Of a stretch of DNA of 64,000 nt, positions 44,354 through 52,758 are shown piece by piece. The DNA comes from an uncultured Elusimicrobiales bacterium (GTDB taxonomy: Bacteria > Elusimicrobiota > Elusimicrobia > Elusimicrobiales > Elusimicrobiaceae): NCBI GenBank assembly GCA_944324115.1, contig CALUVB010000003.1, positions 62,001 through 126,000 of the forward strand, read 5' to 3'. The translations under genes and the position numbers were made by a program. The notes below the pieces were generated by a model. It was not told the DNA's origin and searched no databases. It saw nothing but the letters and a program-made list of their open reading frames with translations. Positions within the stretch are counted from its first letter, which is position 1. Each line of letters opens with the position of its first letter.

Positions 44354-45463
44354 ATGAACAAATCAAAAGTATATTTTACCAGTATGCGTACTAAATTGGG
44401 AGAAGGACTGCCTAAAAAACTGCAGCGGCTTATCAAAGCAGCCGGCATAGAAAAAATTGATTTTAAAAATAAATTTGTCGCTATTAAAATCCATTTCGGA
44501 GAGCCGGGCAACCTGGCTTTTTTGCGGCCTAATTATGCCACTGCAGTGGCGGAAGTGGTCAAAGAGCTGGGGGGAAAACCGTTCTTGACCGATTGTAACA
44601 CGCTGTATGTGGGCGGCCGAAAAAATGCGTTGGATCATTTGGCCTCTGCCGCTTCCAACGGCTATACGCCCCAAACCACAGGCTGCCAAATTATTATTGC
44701 AGACGGATTGAAAGGGACTGATGAAACTTTGGTGCCTGTGCATGGTGGAAAATATGTGAAAGAAGCCAAAATAGGCCACGCCATTATGGACGCGGATATC
44801 ATTATTTCCTTGAGTCACTTTAAAGGCCATGAATGTGCCGGTACGGGCGGCGCTTTAAAAAATATCGGCATGGGCTGCGGCTCGCGCGCGGGAAAAATGG
44901 AAATGCACAACGCCGGTAAACCTTATGTACATACGGAGAATTGTATCGGCTGTGGGGCGTGTGTGCGTATTTGTGCACATGATGCTCCGCATATCAAAGA
45001 CGGAAAGGCTTCTATTGATCATGCCAAATGCGTAGGCTGCGGCCGTTGTATCGGCGTATGTCCGATGGACGCGGTAACTGCACCCAATGATGAGTCTAAT
45101 GACGTACTCAATAAGAAAATCGTGGAATATTCTGAAGCGGTTTTGCACGGCCGGCCGCATTTCCATATCAGTTTGGCCATAGATATTTCTCCGTATTGTG
45201 ACTGTCACGCCGAAAATGATGTGCCTATTGTGCCGGATATTGGTATGTTTGCCTCGTTTGACCCGGTAGCTTTAGACACCGCCTGCGGCGACGCAGTCAA
45301 CCGCCAGCCTGTCATGCAAGGCAGCCTGCTGGCGGAACGCAGACATACCCACGGGGACCATTTTACCGATTTGACCCCCGCAACCAACTGGCGCGTATGT
45401 GTGGATTATGCCCAAGAAATAGGACTGGGAAATACGGACTACGAATTAATAGAAATTCAGTAA
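44354..45463 (+). CDS. DUF362 protein with a 2x[4Fe-4S] ferredoxin domain
   Basis: A 369-residue protein. An N-terminal DUF362 part (KVYFTSMRTKLGEGLPKK, VAIKIHFGEPGNLAFLRPNY, DIIISLSHFKGHECAGTGGALKNIGMGCGSRAGK) is followed by two cluster motifs ENCIGCGACVRICAHDAP and AKCVGCGRCIGVCPMDAV (about residues 197-240), and then the conserved C-terminal DIGMFASFDPVALDTACGD. It is a cytoplasmic electron-transfer protein of unknown partner in anaerobes. GGAGGG precedes the ATG. The next gene starts within its stop codon (TAATG). Confidence 0.9.
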   Translation: MNKSKVYFTSMRTKLGEGLPKKLQRLIKAAGIEKIDFKNKFVAIKIHFGEPGNLAFLRPNYATAVAEVVKELGGKPFLTDCNTLYVGGRKNALDHLASAASNGYTPQTTGCQIIIADGLKGTDETLVPVHGGKYVKEAKIGHAIMDADIIISLSHFKGHECAGTGGALKNIGMGCGSRAGKMEMHNAGKPYVHTENCIGCGACVRICAHDAPHIKDGKASIDHAKCVGCGRCIGVCPMDAVTAPNDESNDVLNKKIVEYSEAVLHGRPHFHISLAIDISPYCDCHAENDVPIVPDIGMFASFDPVALDTACGDAVNRQPVMQGSLLAERRHTHGDHFTDLTPATNWRVCVDYAQEIGLGNTDYELIEIQ

Positions 45464-46098
45464 TGGAGCCGGCGGCCGCCGCCCATGCGCGTGGCCGCCT
45501 TTTTATGGACTTTTACAGAGATCCTTTTGCCAAAGTTTTGAGCCAGGTAACCAAACAGCTGCGCCATGTGGGATTTCCTTTTCTGTTGGCTATAGATGGG
45601 GCTTGTTGTGCCGGGAAGACCACCTTGGCGCAAGCTTTGGCGAGCAAATTGGGCGCGCCGGTGTTTCATATAGACGATTTTTATTTGCCTTTTGCCCGCC
45701 GTACGCCCCAGCGCCTGCAAATGCCGGGCGGGCACATAGAATGGGAACGTTTGGAACAGCAAGTGCTGGGTCCGGCGGCACAAGGAGTCTCTTTAGTCTA
45801 TCAAGCCTATGACGCACATAATGACAGCTGGCGCGCAGAGCGGAAGATATCTCCTCAAAAAATTTATATTGTGGAAGGAACGTATAGTTTGTTGCCCCCT
45901 CTGGAAAAGTATTACGATTATAAAGTATTTTTGAAACTGGATACGGGCAGCCAATACCGTCGCCTGCAAAAGCGTGAAAGTAAAGAGAAATTAATCGGTT
46001 TTATCAACCGCTGGATACCAGAGGAAGAACGCTATTTCCGGGATTATTGTACTGGCAGCTGCGCTAATCTTGTTTTTGACACTTCCGATAGAAGGTAA
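45463..46098 (+). CDS. Uridine kinase-like P-loop kinase
   Basis: A 211-residue P-loop NTPase. The Walker A GACCAGKTTL is preceded by FPFLLAIDG, and VFHIDDFYLPFARRTPQRL matches the substrate-binding D-D-F region of the uridine kinase / phosphoribulokinase group. IYIVEGTYSLLPPLEKYYDYKVFLKLD is the typical middle strand-helix, with the lid RRLQKRES. The phosphate acceptor is not determined. The start at 45463 overlaps the upstream stop (TAATG), which implies translational coupling with the DUF362 gene; an ATG at 45505 is the alternative. Confidence 0.8.
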   Translation: MEPAAAAHARGRLFMDFYRDPFAKVLSQVTKQLRHVGFPFLLAIDGACCAGKTTLAQALASKLGAPVFHIDDFYLPFARRTPQRLQMPGGHIEWERLEQQVLGPAAQGVSLVYQAYDAHNDSWRAERKISPQKIYIVEGTYSLLPPLEKYYDYKVFLKLDTGSQYRRLQKRESKEKLIGFINRWIPEEERYFRDYCTGSCANLVFDTSDRR

Positions 46099-46099
46099 A

Positions 46100-46633
46100 T
46101 CAAAAATCCGGATTATAAGCCCACTGTAACAGCGCCTGGCGCTGGCGGGGGCGGCATTGTGTGCACCCGGGCGGACAGTGTTTGTGCACTTGGGCTGCGT
46201 GGCGTTTGAATGCGCGCCAACGTTTAATTTGCACAGAATCTATTTCCGGCAGGCGGCGTCCTAAATAATAGCGGCAATACCATTGGAACCAGCCTCGTAC
46301 GTCTGGACCGATAATCCAGCCTTTCTCTCTCCAAACGGAAAGAGGCAGGCGGGATTTCACTTGAAATTGGTTTAACGTGATGTCCGGCCCGTTGGGAGAG
46401 AGACGGGCGCGGATAAACCAATCTGCCGGAAATTCGTTTTGACAGTCGGTCAAATAATGCCCTTCAAATACGCCGCGCATAAGCATTTGCGCGGGAGTCA
46501 GTTCCGGGGCAAAGTCCGCCGCAAAATCCCGCCCCGGCCTGCAGGTGAGCTTGTAGCGGTAATTTTGTTGCATTTTGTCATGGACTGTAATTACCAGCCC
46601 GGGAAAAAAGTCTTTTTCTGTTCGCATATTCAT
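46100..46633 (-). CDS. Conserved protein of unknown function
   Basis: A 177-residue soluble protein. It has a strongly patterned core: GVFEGHYLTDCQNEFPADWF, LSPNGPDITLNQFQVKSRLPLSVWREKGWI, PRGWFQWYCRYYLGRR, and a C-terminal KHCPPGCTQCRPRQRQALLQWAYN with a possible metal site of three cysteines. I recall similar sequences as widely conserved but functionally undefined. No enzyme motif is recognised. TATAAA lies 5 nt before the ATG with no Shine-Dalgarno site. Its stop is 2 bp from the convergent kinase gene stop. Confidence 0.82.
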   Translation of the reverse strand: MNMRTEKDFFPGLVITVHDKMQQNYRYKLTCRPGRDFAADFAPELTPAQMLMRGVFEGHYLTDCQNEFPADWFIRARLSPNGPDITLNQFQVKSRLPLSVWREKGWIIGPDVRGWFQWYCRYYLGRRLPEIDSVQIKRWRAFKRHAAQVHKHCPPGCTQCRPRQRQALLQWAYNPDF

Positions 46634-46684
46634 AGCTCTTTATAACAAAAAAGAACAAATAGTGCTATGAATATTTTGCAGTAA

Positions 46685-46709
46685 AAACCCCGCCTTGCAG
46701 ACGGGGTTT
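46685..46709 (-). terminator. Intrinsic terminator
   Basis: AAACCCCG / CGGGGTTT stem with flanking T on the minus strand, downstream of the 46741-47190 gene. Confidence 0.82.
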
Positions 46710-46740
46710 AACAAGGAAACAAAACGGAAGCTGCTTCATT

Positions 46741-47190
46741 TTAATCCTTGCGTTGTTTAAGTAATTCTTCCATAAGTCCCGCAGCAAAGGACACTTTTTC
46801 GGCGCATGGGCGCACCTTATAGTATTGTTCTGTGCGTTTCTCAGGTTCCGGGTTTTGCGCGCCGGGCAGCCCCAAAAGCTCACGGCAGATGATGGAACCG
46901 TTCTCTTGTTTAAATTTTTCCGCCAATTCCTGTATCAGCGCATAATGGGCTGTTTTGGCGGCGTGGTCTTTGGGGTCTGCCGGACCGTATTTGAGTCCGG
47001 CCGCCATAAAAAGCCCGCTCACTGCCCCGCATACTTCACGCAGGCGCCCCATACCTGCTCCAAATGATGATGCCAAGCGCAGCGCCTGCGGTTCGTCTAA
47101 ATTCAATTCCTCTTTAAATGCCAGCAGCACGGACTGGGCGCAATTATATCCGCTTTTAAACAGAGCGGCAGCTTGTTCTTTTTTATTCAT
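46741..47190 (-). CDS. C_GCAxxG_C_C family redox protein
   Basis: A 149-residue protein of the family named for its cysteine pattern. SGYNCAQSVLLAFKEEL (first Cys), FGAGMGRLREVCGAVSGLFMAAGLKYG (CGA-x-x-G motif), then Cys in IICRELLGL and in RPCAEKVSFAAGLMEELL. Members are assumed to be redox-active and often sit next to oxidoreductases; the function is not established. The start at 47190 is supported by TATAAT ending 6 nt upstream (leaderless). Confidence 0.9.
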   Translation of the reverse strand: MNKKEQAAALFKSGYNCAQSVLLAFKEELNLDEPQALRLASSFGAGMGRLREVCGAVSGLFMAAGLKYGPADPKDHAAKTAHYALIQELAEKFKQENGSIICRELLGLPGAQNPEPEKRTEQYYKVRPCAEKVSFAAGLMEELLKQRKD

Positions 47191-47511
47191 ATATTTATTA
47201 TAGAATTTTTGAGAATGATTGAAGGAAATGCCCATTCTGAAAAGGACCGCTGCTGCCGTGTGGGGCACTATATTATTCTTTTCCGTATATATAATCGTGT
47301 GCATTGTTTTATGAAAGATATGTGTTTGCAATAAATTTATGAGTTGTTTCTAACGTCGCTTATAATTTAGGACAGTTAAAAAATAATTTATAGGAGAGAG
47401 TGCAAGTCAAGATAATGAAGGAAGAATGTCCGGACAGAAACCAATTAGCGCAGAGCCGGCGGCCGCCCGGCATGGTATCTGTTGGGTATGGCAAAGTGCT
47501 ACAATAAAAAC
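47191..47511. other. Intergenic region with a possible 35-codon frame and the cinA promoter
   Basis: About 320 bp. TATAAT near 47371 is followed by AGGAGA and a GTG at 47400 opening 35 codons (ending at TAA 47505-47507, MQVKIMKEECPDRNQ...). It runs into the TACAAT box (47500-47505) of cinA. The small frame is weak; the cinA box is convincing. Confidence 0.35.
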
Positions 47512-48756
47512 ATGAAAGCCATTATTGTAACTATAGGTGACGAGATATTGCTCGGCCAAATTTTAGACACCAATTCCCGTTATGCTGCGGCGGCTCTGGC
47601 ACAGCTGGGGATAGAAACCGTACAAATGCTTTCCGTATCCGACACCCCTCAGCAGATCCGTACGGCGGCAGACCAGGCTTTACGGAAGGCTGATGTAGTA
47701 ATTATGACGGGTGGCTTGGGGCCTACGAAAGACGATTTGACGAAAAAGACACTGGCTGAATATTTTAATACCCGGCTGGTGTTTAATGAAAAAGCTTATG
47801 CTTGGGTAGAAGAATTTATATCACATTATCCACGCGGCACCATGAATGCTTACAATAAAGACCAAGCTATGTTGCCTGAAGAATGTGTTCTGCTGCGCAA
47901 CCGAAAAGGGACCGCCTGCGGTATGTGGTTTGAGAAAGACGGAAAAATATTGGTCTCTTTGCCCGGGGTGCCTTTTGAAGCGGAAGATTTGCTGCAAAAA
48001 GAAGTATTGCCCCGTTTGGAAAAGCGTTTGGCGGGGGATTTGGTCCGCTATAAAATGCTGACGGTGTTTGACGTGGCGGAATCAGAATTGGCGATGGGAC
48101 TAGACACATATGAAAAAAGGCTGCCTTCCGGCGTGTCATTGGCTTATTTGCCTTCTGCGGGGTTTGTGCGCTTGCGTCTGACAGCTAAGGGAAAGGCTGT
48201 ATCTTGCTTGGAAAAATATTGGGGATTGTTAAAGGAAAATTTAGTTGGTCGGAAATTTACCGACAGTGCACAAGGCGCCCCGGAAGAATTATTTGCGCAG
48301 AAAATTATCCAGACTCGCGCAACAATAGCAACCGCTGAGAGTTGTACTGGGGGCAATGTGGCCCGCTTAATTACGGCTGTGCCGGGTGCTTCGCGTTATT
48401 TCTTAGGCGGTGTTGTGTCTTATGCCAACGAAGTTAAAATAAATATGCTAGGCGTCAATGCCGAAGATATACGCCAATACGGCGCAGTCAGTGAAAAGGT
48501 GGCTTTGCAAATGGCTCAGGGAGTGCGTAAGCTGACGGGAGCGGACTTTGCCGTAGCTACTACCGGGGTAGCCGGTCCCGACGGAGGAAGTGTGGATAAG
48601 CCGGTCGGTACCGTCTGGATTGCTGTAGCAGGGCCGCATGCCGCACAGGCGCAGCAGTTCCATTTTTCTGCTACGCGGGAGCGTAACATCGCCAAGGCCT
48701 CCACAAAAGCGTTGGAATTATTGCTGGAAGCGGCGCAGCTGGGCAGAATGGACTGA
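47512..48756 (+). CDS. cinA: CinA-family protein (competence/damage-inducible; nicotinamide-nucleotide amidase domain)
   Basis: A 414-residue two-domain protein. The N-terminal MoCF-like domain has IIVTIGDEILLGQILDTNSRY and MTGGLGPTKDDLTKKTLA; CinA members hydrolyse ADP-ribose or related nucleotides here. The C-terminal PncC domain has TIATAESCTGGNVARLITAVPGAS and VATTGVAGPDGGSVDKPVGTV, which deamidates nicotinamide mononucleotide to NaMN in NAD salvage. This feeds the same pool as NadA/NadC/NadD in this window. TACAAT ends 6 nt before the ATG with no Shine-Dalgarno site (leaderless). A terminator follows. Confidence 0.96.
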   Translation: MKAIIVTIGDEILLGQILDTNSRYAAAALAQLGIETVQMLSVSDTPQQIRTAADQALRKADVVIMTGGLGPTKDDLTKKTLAEYFNTRLVFNEKAYAWVEEFISHYPRGTMNAYNKDQAMLPEECVLLRNRKGTACGMWFEKDGKILVSLPGVPFEAEDLLQKEVLPRLEKRLAGDLVRYKMLTVFDVAESELAMGLDTYEKRLPSGVSLAYLPSAGFVRLRLTAKGKAVSCLEKYWGLLKENLVGRKFTDSAQGAPEELFAQKIIQTRATIATAESCTGGNVARLITAVPGASRYFLGGVVSYANEVKINMLGVNAEDIRQYGAVSEKVALQMAQGVRKLTGADFAVATTGVAGPDGGSVDKPVGTVWIAVAGPHAAQAQQFHFSATRERNIAKASTKALELLLEAAQLGRMD

Positions 48757-48839
48757 CGCTGTGGAAATGTGTTTTGAGGAACTGTCATACTAAGAAAAGC
48801 CTCTTGATATAGACGCCGAACAAATAGTTACTAAAAAAG

Positions 48840-48868
48840 ACCTCCGGCCCGTAAAAACCGGAGGTTTG
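48840..48868 (+). terminator. Intrinsic terminator
   Basis: ACCTCCGG / CCGGAGGT stem followed by TTGTTT, after cinA. Confidence 0.85.
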
Positions 48869-49011
48869 TTTACACAGGAAGAAGATACGCATGAATCTTC
48901 CATATATATTAACACAGACAAGGGTGATTTTATTGCAATTTTCTGTTTTTTTAAAAACAATCAAGCAGGAGGAGTGTATTTTTTGATAAAATAAACATAT
49001 AGAAGATTTTT

Positions 49012-49087
49012 GGATCGGTAGCTTAGCTGGTAGAGCGCCTGCTTTACACGCAGGAGGTCACAGGTTCGAGTCCTGTCCGGTCCACCA
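49012..49087 (+). tRNA. tRNA-Val (TAC)
   Basis: A complete cloverleaf: acceptor GGATCGG/CCGGTCC, D arm GCTTAGCTGGTAGAGC, anticodon arm CCTGCTTTACACGCAGG with anticodon TAC, T arm ACAGGTTCGAGTCCTGT, and encoded CCA at 49085-49087. Confidence 0.97.
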
Positions 49088-49096
49088 TTTTAAAAG

Positions 49097-49120
49097 GCAC
49101 TCCGCAGGGGGTGCTTTTTT
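49097..49120 (+). terminator. Intrinsic terminator of tRNA-Val
   Basis: GCACTCC-GCAG-GGGGTGC stem followed by TTTTTT, 10 nt after the tRNA. Confidence 0.85.
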
Positions 49121-49195
49121 GTCTATAATATTTAGCCTAATATATCCTACGAAGCTGAATTGCACAATTAAATAATCTGAAAAGAGTCTATCACT

Positions 49196-49420
49196 TTATA
49201 GTGCAGTTATTTCGTGCCATTTTTTCAGTGAAGAGATGGGCATATCCCATACTGGAATTATATTCTTGTTATTATTTATATTTGCATTGACGAACAAATC
49301 TCTTTTAGGGAATAGGAATCCCAAAAAGGGGGCCTGTCCCCAACAAGATTGTCCGAATACATTCATAGTAGTTTTTTGTTTTTTCAGATAACATTCAATG
49401 CTGCAGGGTGAAATTTCTAA
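49196..49420 (-). pseudogene. C-terminal gene remnant next to tRNA-Val
   Basis: A minus-strand open stretch gives clearly protein-like text: LEISPCSIECYLKKQKTT, then MNVFGQSCWGQAPFLGFLFP, ...IIPVWDMPISSLKKWHEITAL and a TAA at 49196-49198. It is cut upstream by TAG at 49421-49423, and no ribosome binding site or promoter is seen. The internal ATG at 49366 could start a 56-residue peptide, but the text continues naturally upstream of it, which points to the tail of a larger lost gene. Family not recognised. Confidence 0.5.
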
Positions 49421-49565
49421 CTAAGAAACGATATAATCTAATACATAAATGAATAAATTTTTTGGTAGCGTCTTCCAGAAATATATTTAGACATTCTTTC
49501 CAATGCGTTTTTTTTTTTTCTTTTATGCCATAATATAAAAACAGACTGTCAATCCGGGGGAACAT

Positions 49566-50933
49566 ATGGAGAAGATGATTTTACAAAAACAACGTAATTT
49601 TTTTGCTGGCGGTCATACTTTTTCCGTAAAAACTAGGCTGGAGTATTTAAAGAAATTAAGAAAGGCCATTATTCAACGTCAAGATGATATTTGCCAAGCA
49701 CTTAAGAAAGACCTAGGCAAAAGTGAAATGGAATCTTATATGTGCGAGATAGGGCTGGCATTGGAAGAGATTACCTATTTTTTAAAAAATTTACATAAAT
49801 TGGTAAAGGATCAAATAGTTTCTACCTCTTTTGCTAATTTTCCAGCAAGGAGCATCATCCGGCCTGTTCCTCGAGGTAATGTGCTGATAATCAGTCCGTG
49901 GAATTATCCCTTTTTGCTTTGCGTAGAACCATTGATAGACGCAGTGGCGGCAGGTAATACGGCAGTGCTAAAGCCCAGTGCTTATTCTGTTTGCACAAGT
50001 GAGATCATCCGACATATAATGGCGGAGGTTTTCCCTCCGGAGTATGTAAGTGTAGTAAGCGGAGGGAGAGCAGAAAACCAAGCCTTACTTTCTCTAAAAT
50101 TTGATTATATTTTTTTTACGGGCAGTGCTTCTGTTGGCAAAGAAGTACTGCGCCAGGCAGCGGAAAATCTGACGCCAGTTTCTTTGGAACTGGGTGGGAA
50201 AAGCCCGTGTATTGTAGATAAATCTGCTAATGTGGCGTTGGCGGCTCGCAGAATTGTTTTTGGGAAATTTTTAAATTGCGGTCAAACATGTGTAGCGCCG
50301 GATTATATTTTATGCTCGAAGCATATTCAAAAAGAGCTGACAGAGGCTCTTTGTGCAGAAATTCAGCGTCAATTTGGGTTAGATCCGCTAAATAACGCAG
50401 AATATGGGCGGATTATAAATGAAAAACATTTTTATCGGCTGATGGAGTTGTTGGATAAACAACAAATAGTATATGGAGGAAGAAGCAATGTCAGCCTGTT
50501 AAAAATAGAACCTACTCTTTTGGGCAACGTGTCGTGGCAAGACGAAGTCATGAAAGAAGAAATTTTTGGCCCGGTGCTACCTATATTGTCTTATGTATCG
50601 CTGGAAGAAGAGTTGGAACGGATTGAAAGTCGTCCCCACCCGCTGGCATTGTACATATTTTCTAATGATAAAAAGCGTATCAATCAAATTACACGCTGTT
50701 GCCGGTATGGCGGAGGCTGTATCAACGACGTTATTATGCACTTAACGACACCTCATATGCCCTTTGGCGGTGTGGGGGAAAGCGGAATGGGATGTTATCA
50801 CGGCCAGTTCGGTTTTAATACTTTCTCCCATAAAAAAAGTATCCTAGAACAAAGAACATGGCTAGATTTGCCTATACGTTACCAGCCGTATGGCAACTGG
50901 AAAAAGCGTTTGCTTAAATTGTTTCTACACTAA
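49566..50933 (+). CDS. Aldehyde dehydrogenase (class 3 / fatty aldehyde type)
   Basis: A 455-residue NAD(P)-dependent enzyme that oxidises aldehydes to acids. It has the short length and C-terminal hydrophobic tail of the class 3 group. Marks: NVLIISPWNYPFLLCVEPLIDAVAAGNT, FTGSASVGKEVLRQAAENLTPVSLELGGKSP (catalytic Glu), FLNCGQTCVAPDY (catalytic Cys), and KEEIFGPVLPI. GGGGG precedes the ATG. The substrate chain length is unknown. The gene and its upstream remnant lie beside tRNA-Val and look more AT-rich than the surroundings. Confidence 0.95.
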   Translation: MEKMILQKQRNFFAGGHTFSVKTRLEYLKKLRKAIIQRQDDICQALKKDLGKSEMESYMCEIGLALEEITYFLKNLHKLVKDQIVSTSFANFPARSIIRPVPRGNVLIISPWNYPFLLCVEPLIDAVAAGNTAVLKPSAYSVCTSEIIRHIMAEVFPPEYVSVVSGGRAENQALLSLKFDYIFFTGSASVGKEVLRQAAENLTPVSLELGGKSPCIVDKSANVALAARRIVFGKFLNCGQTCVAPDYILCSKHIQKELTEALCAEIQRQFGLDPLNNAEYGRIINEKHFYRLMELLDKQQIVYGGRSNVSLLKIEPTLLGNVSWQDEVMKEEIFGPVLPILSYVSLEEELERIESRPHPLALYIFSNDKKRINQITRCCRYGGGCINDVIMHLTTPHMPFGGVGESGMGCYHGQFGFNTFSHKKSILEQRTWLDLPIRYQPYGNWKKRLLKLFLH

Positions 50934-50989
50934 AATTTCTAGAGGATCTTCCTTTTGCCAAATTGTGTAAGGAAAAAAGAACAAGCTGT

Positions 50990-51475
50990 TTATTCTTCCA
51001 CTTTGGGGGTTGTCCGGGCCCATTCTTCCGCTTCCGGGCCCCAATTATCTTTTACTTCCTGTGGCATTTTGTAAAGCAAGGAGGTACATGTAGCGCTGAC
51101 ACTGCCGTCTGGCAACCGGATTTCTCCTTCCACTTGGGCTCTTCCTGTGCCATTTTTAATGACGCGCCCGATAGCCTTAAGCGGGGTATGGGTGGGGGTA
51201 ACTTTCTTGTACACCACTTCCATTTTTAATGTGACCATTAAGCGGTTGAAATCATTGGAGAGCAAAATAGCTCGGCCGGAGGTTTCATCTAAAATGGTGG
51301 CCACGATGCCGCCATGCACTACGCCGGGATAAGAACAATAATCATCATTAAGCTCAAAAGAGGCTTCCACTTGATTCTCATCATAGTTGTTATACCATTC
51401 CATATGCAAGCCGAGTGGGTTTTCTCTGCCGCAGGCAAAACATTTTAAAGAAGTAGGCTGACGCAATTTTTTCAT
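50990..51475 (-). CDS. PaaI-type hotdog-fold thioesterase
   Basis: A 161-residue acyl-CoA thioesterase-like protein. LKCFACGRENPLGLHMEWY at the N-terminus carries a CxxC pair, and GVVHGGIVATILDETSGRAI is the hotdog active-site motif (HGG with the catalytic Asp/Glu helix). KEVTP-type strand YKKVTPTHTPLKAIGRV and the C-terminal strands complete one hotdog. It probably hydrolyses a CoA thioester. GGAGGG precedes the ATG. Confidence 0.88.
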   Translation of the reverse strand: MKKLRQPTSLKCFACGRENPLGLHMEWYNNYDENQVEASFELNDDYCSYPGVVHGGIVATILDETSGRAILLSNDFNRLMVTLKMEVVYKKVTPTHTPLKAIGRVIKNGTGRAQVEGEIRLPDGSVSATCTSLLYKMPQEVKDNWGPEAEEWARTTPKVEE

Positions 51476-51553
51476 AGACCCTCCTTTTTTTTATTATACT
51501 TTTTTGCTTGCCCGAATTAAGCGGACTTGTGCGCTTTTTGCTACACTTTACAT

Positions 51554-52168
51554 ATGTCTAACGTAGAAAAAGAAGTTAAGTGGAATGCCATGCCCCGGGG
51601 CGCTTTTGTCCGTTTTGAACGCGCTTTGGCGCAGACTGCGGTTTGTTCTTCCCCAAAAGAATTGTCTATTACGGACCGGTATTTGGATAATGCGTCGGGA
51701 ACGATTTCTTCTCAGAAAATCGCACTTCGTATTCGCAGACAGCAAAATAAATTTGAAGCTACGCTGAAAAGCCGCACCGCTTTGGTAAACGGGTGGGCCA
51801 AACGCCGCGAGTGGACTAGGCCTTTGCCAAAAGCGCGTTCATTTGCCACAGCGTTGCAAAAGCTTCAGGAGATGGGCCGTTGGAATGGCGTGAATTTGAA
51901 TCATTTGAAGGTGCGTTTCGTGCTGCGCAATCACAGAAAGTGCTATGGGGTGTATTTTAAAAAAGTAATGTGTGAAGCGGCCTTGGACCGCTATGTGGTG
52001 ACGGCGGGAAGCAAGCGGCAGGCGCGGCGCGAAATTGAACTGGAATTGAAACAAGGGCCCGAAAAAGATTTTGCTGATTTGGTAAACAGACTGCAAAGAG
52101 CCTGCTCTTTGCAGCGTGTTGAGATTTCCAAAGTAGCCGGTGCAGAAAAATTAATAAATGAAAAATAA
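51554..52168 (+). CDS. CYTH-domain protein (triphosphate-binding)
   Basis: A 204-residue triphosphate tunnel metalloenzyme-type protein. The ExExK signature is at the N-terminus (E5-K-E7-V-K9), then DRYLDNASGTISSQKIALRIRRQ (the R-x-R strand), FEATLKSRTALVNGWAKRREWTRPL, and the C-terminal RREIELELKQGPEKDF. Members hydrolyse inorganic triphosphate or thiamine triphosphate or make cAMP; which one applies is not visible. TACACT ends 6 nt before the ATG with no Shine-Dalgarno site (leaderless). A terminator follows. Confidence 0.88.
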   Translation: MSNVEKEVKWNAMPRGAFVRFERALAQTAVCSSPKELSITDRYLDNASGTISSQKIALRIRRQQNKFEATLKSRTALVNGWAKRREWTRPLPKARSFATALQKLQEMGRWNGVNLNHLKVRFVLRNHRKCYGVYFKKVMCEAALDRYVVTAGSKRQARREIELELKQGPEKDFADLVNRLQRACSLQRVEISKVAGAEKLINEK

Positions 52169-52200
52169 GTCAAAAATTAGCTGAAACTAACTTTTAGAAA

Positions 52201-52228
52201 ACCGCAAAAATAATTTTGCGGTTTTGTT
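52201..52228 (+). terminator. Intrinsic terminator
   Basis: ACCGCAAAA / TTTTGCGGT stem followed by TTGTTTTTTT, after the CYTH gene. Confidence 0.85.
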
Positions 52229-52261
52229 TTTTTGCGGAAAATGTCAAGTTTTTTTTAATTT

Positions 52262-52410
52262 CTGAAAAAATATTTTTATCTTTTTTTTAGGCGTATTAAA
52301 AAAACTGAAAAAATATTTCTCAGTCGTAAAAAAAGCCTAAAACCGAAAATGACGGCGCCAAAGAGGGGGCTTGATTTTTTGAAAAAAATATTTTCAGACG
52401 TAAAAAATTT
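52262..52410. promoter_or_regulatory. Three AT-rich dyad elements upstream of the histone-like gene
   Basis: CTGAAAAAATATTTTTA (52262-52278), CTGAAAAAATATTTCTCAG (52305-52323) and TTGAAAAAAATATTTTCAG (52379-52397). The second and third are imperfect palindromes and are followed by TCGTAAAAAA and ACGTAAAAAA. They lie within about 215 bp of the start codon and could be operators or a curved-DNA element. Confidence 0.5.
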
Positions 52411-52475
52411 GATTTTTAAAAATTTTTGTGGTATTATTTTTATGAGGTTAAAACTAATTATCTTAGGAGAACAAA

Positions 52476-52712
52476 ATGGCTGTTAAGAAAACCGTGAAAA
52501 AAGTAGCCGCCAAGAAACCGGCGAAAAAAGTAGCTGTAAAAAAAGCTGCCGTAAAGAAACCGGCCAAGAAAGCTTGCGCTAAAAAAGTTTGCAAGAAAGC
52601 TTGCGCCAAAAAAGCGACGAAAAAAGTAGCCGCTAAGAAACCGGCGAAAAAAGTGGCTGTAAAAAAAGCTGCCGCTAAAAAACCGGCCAAAAAAGTAGCA
52701 AAGAAAAAATAA
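52476..52712 (+). CDS. Lysine-rich histone H1-like protein
   Basis: A 78-residue protein of which about half is lysine, made of KKPAKKV / VKKAA-type repeats like the tail of eukaryotic H1, chlamydial Hc1/Hc2 or mycobacterial HupB. It should bind DNA non-specifically and compact the nucleoid. The block VAAKKPAKKVAVKKAA occurs twice (residues about 10-25 and 52-67) around a central ACAKKVCKKACAKKA stretch with four cysteines. No globular domain is present. The start is set by TTAGGAG upstream. A -10 TATTAT lies near 52432. Confidence 0.92.
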   Translation: MAVKKTVKKVAAKKPAKKVAVKKAAVKKPAKKACAKKVCKKACAKKATKKVAAKKPAKKVAVKKAAAKKPAKKVAKKK

Positions 52713-52723
52713 TTTAGTACCCC

Positions 52724-52758
52724 AAAAAGCCGCCCTTCATGAGAAGGGCGGCTTTTTT
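52724..52758 (+). terminator. Intrinsic terminator
   Basis: AAAAAGCCGCCCTTC / GAAGGGCGGCTTTTTT with ATGA loop, directly after the histone-like gene. Confidence 0.93.

Noticed and set aside
47370-47507. Structured RNA (RNase P or riboswitch) upstream of cinA
   Set aside because: GTCCGGAC and a promoter-like box suggested an RNA, but the conserved RNase P or SRP cores are absent and no riboswitch pattern fits.
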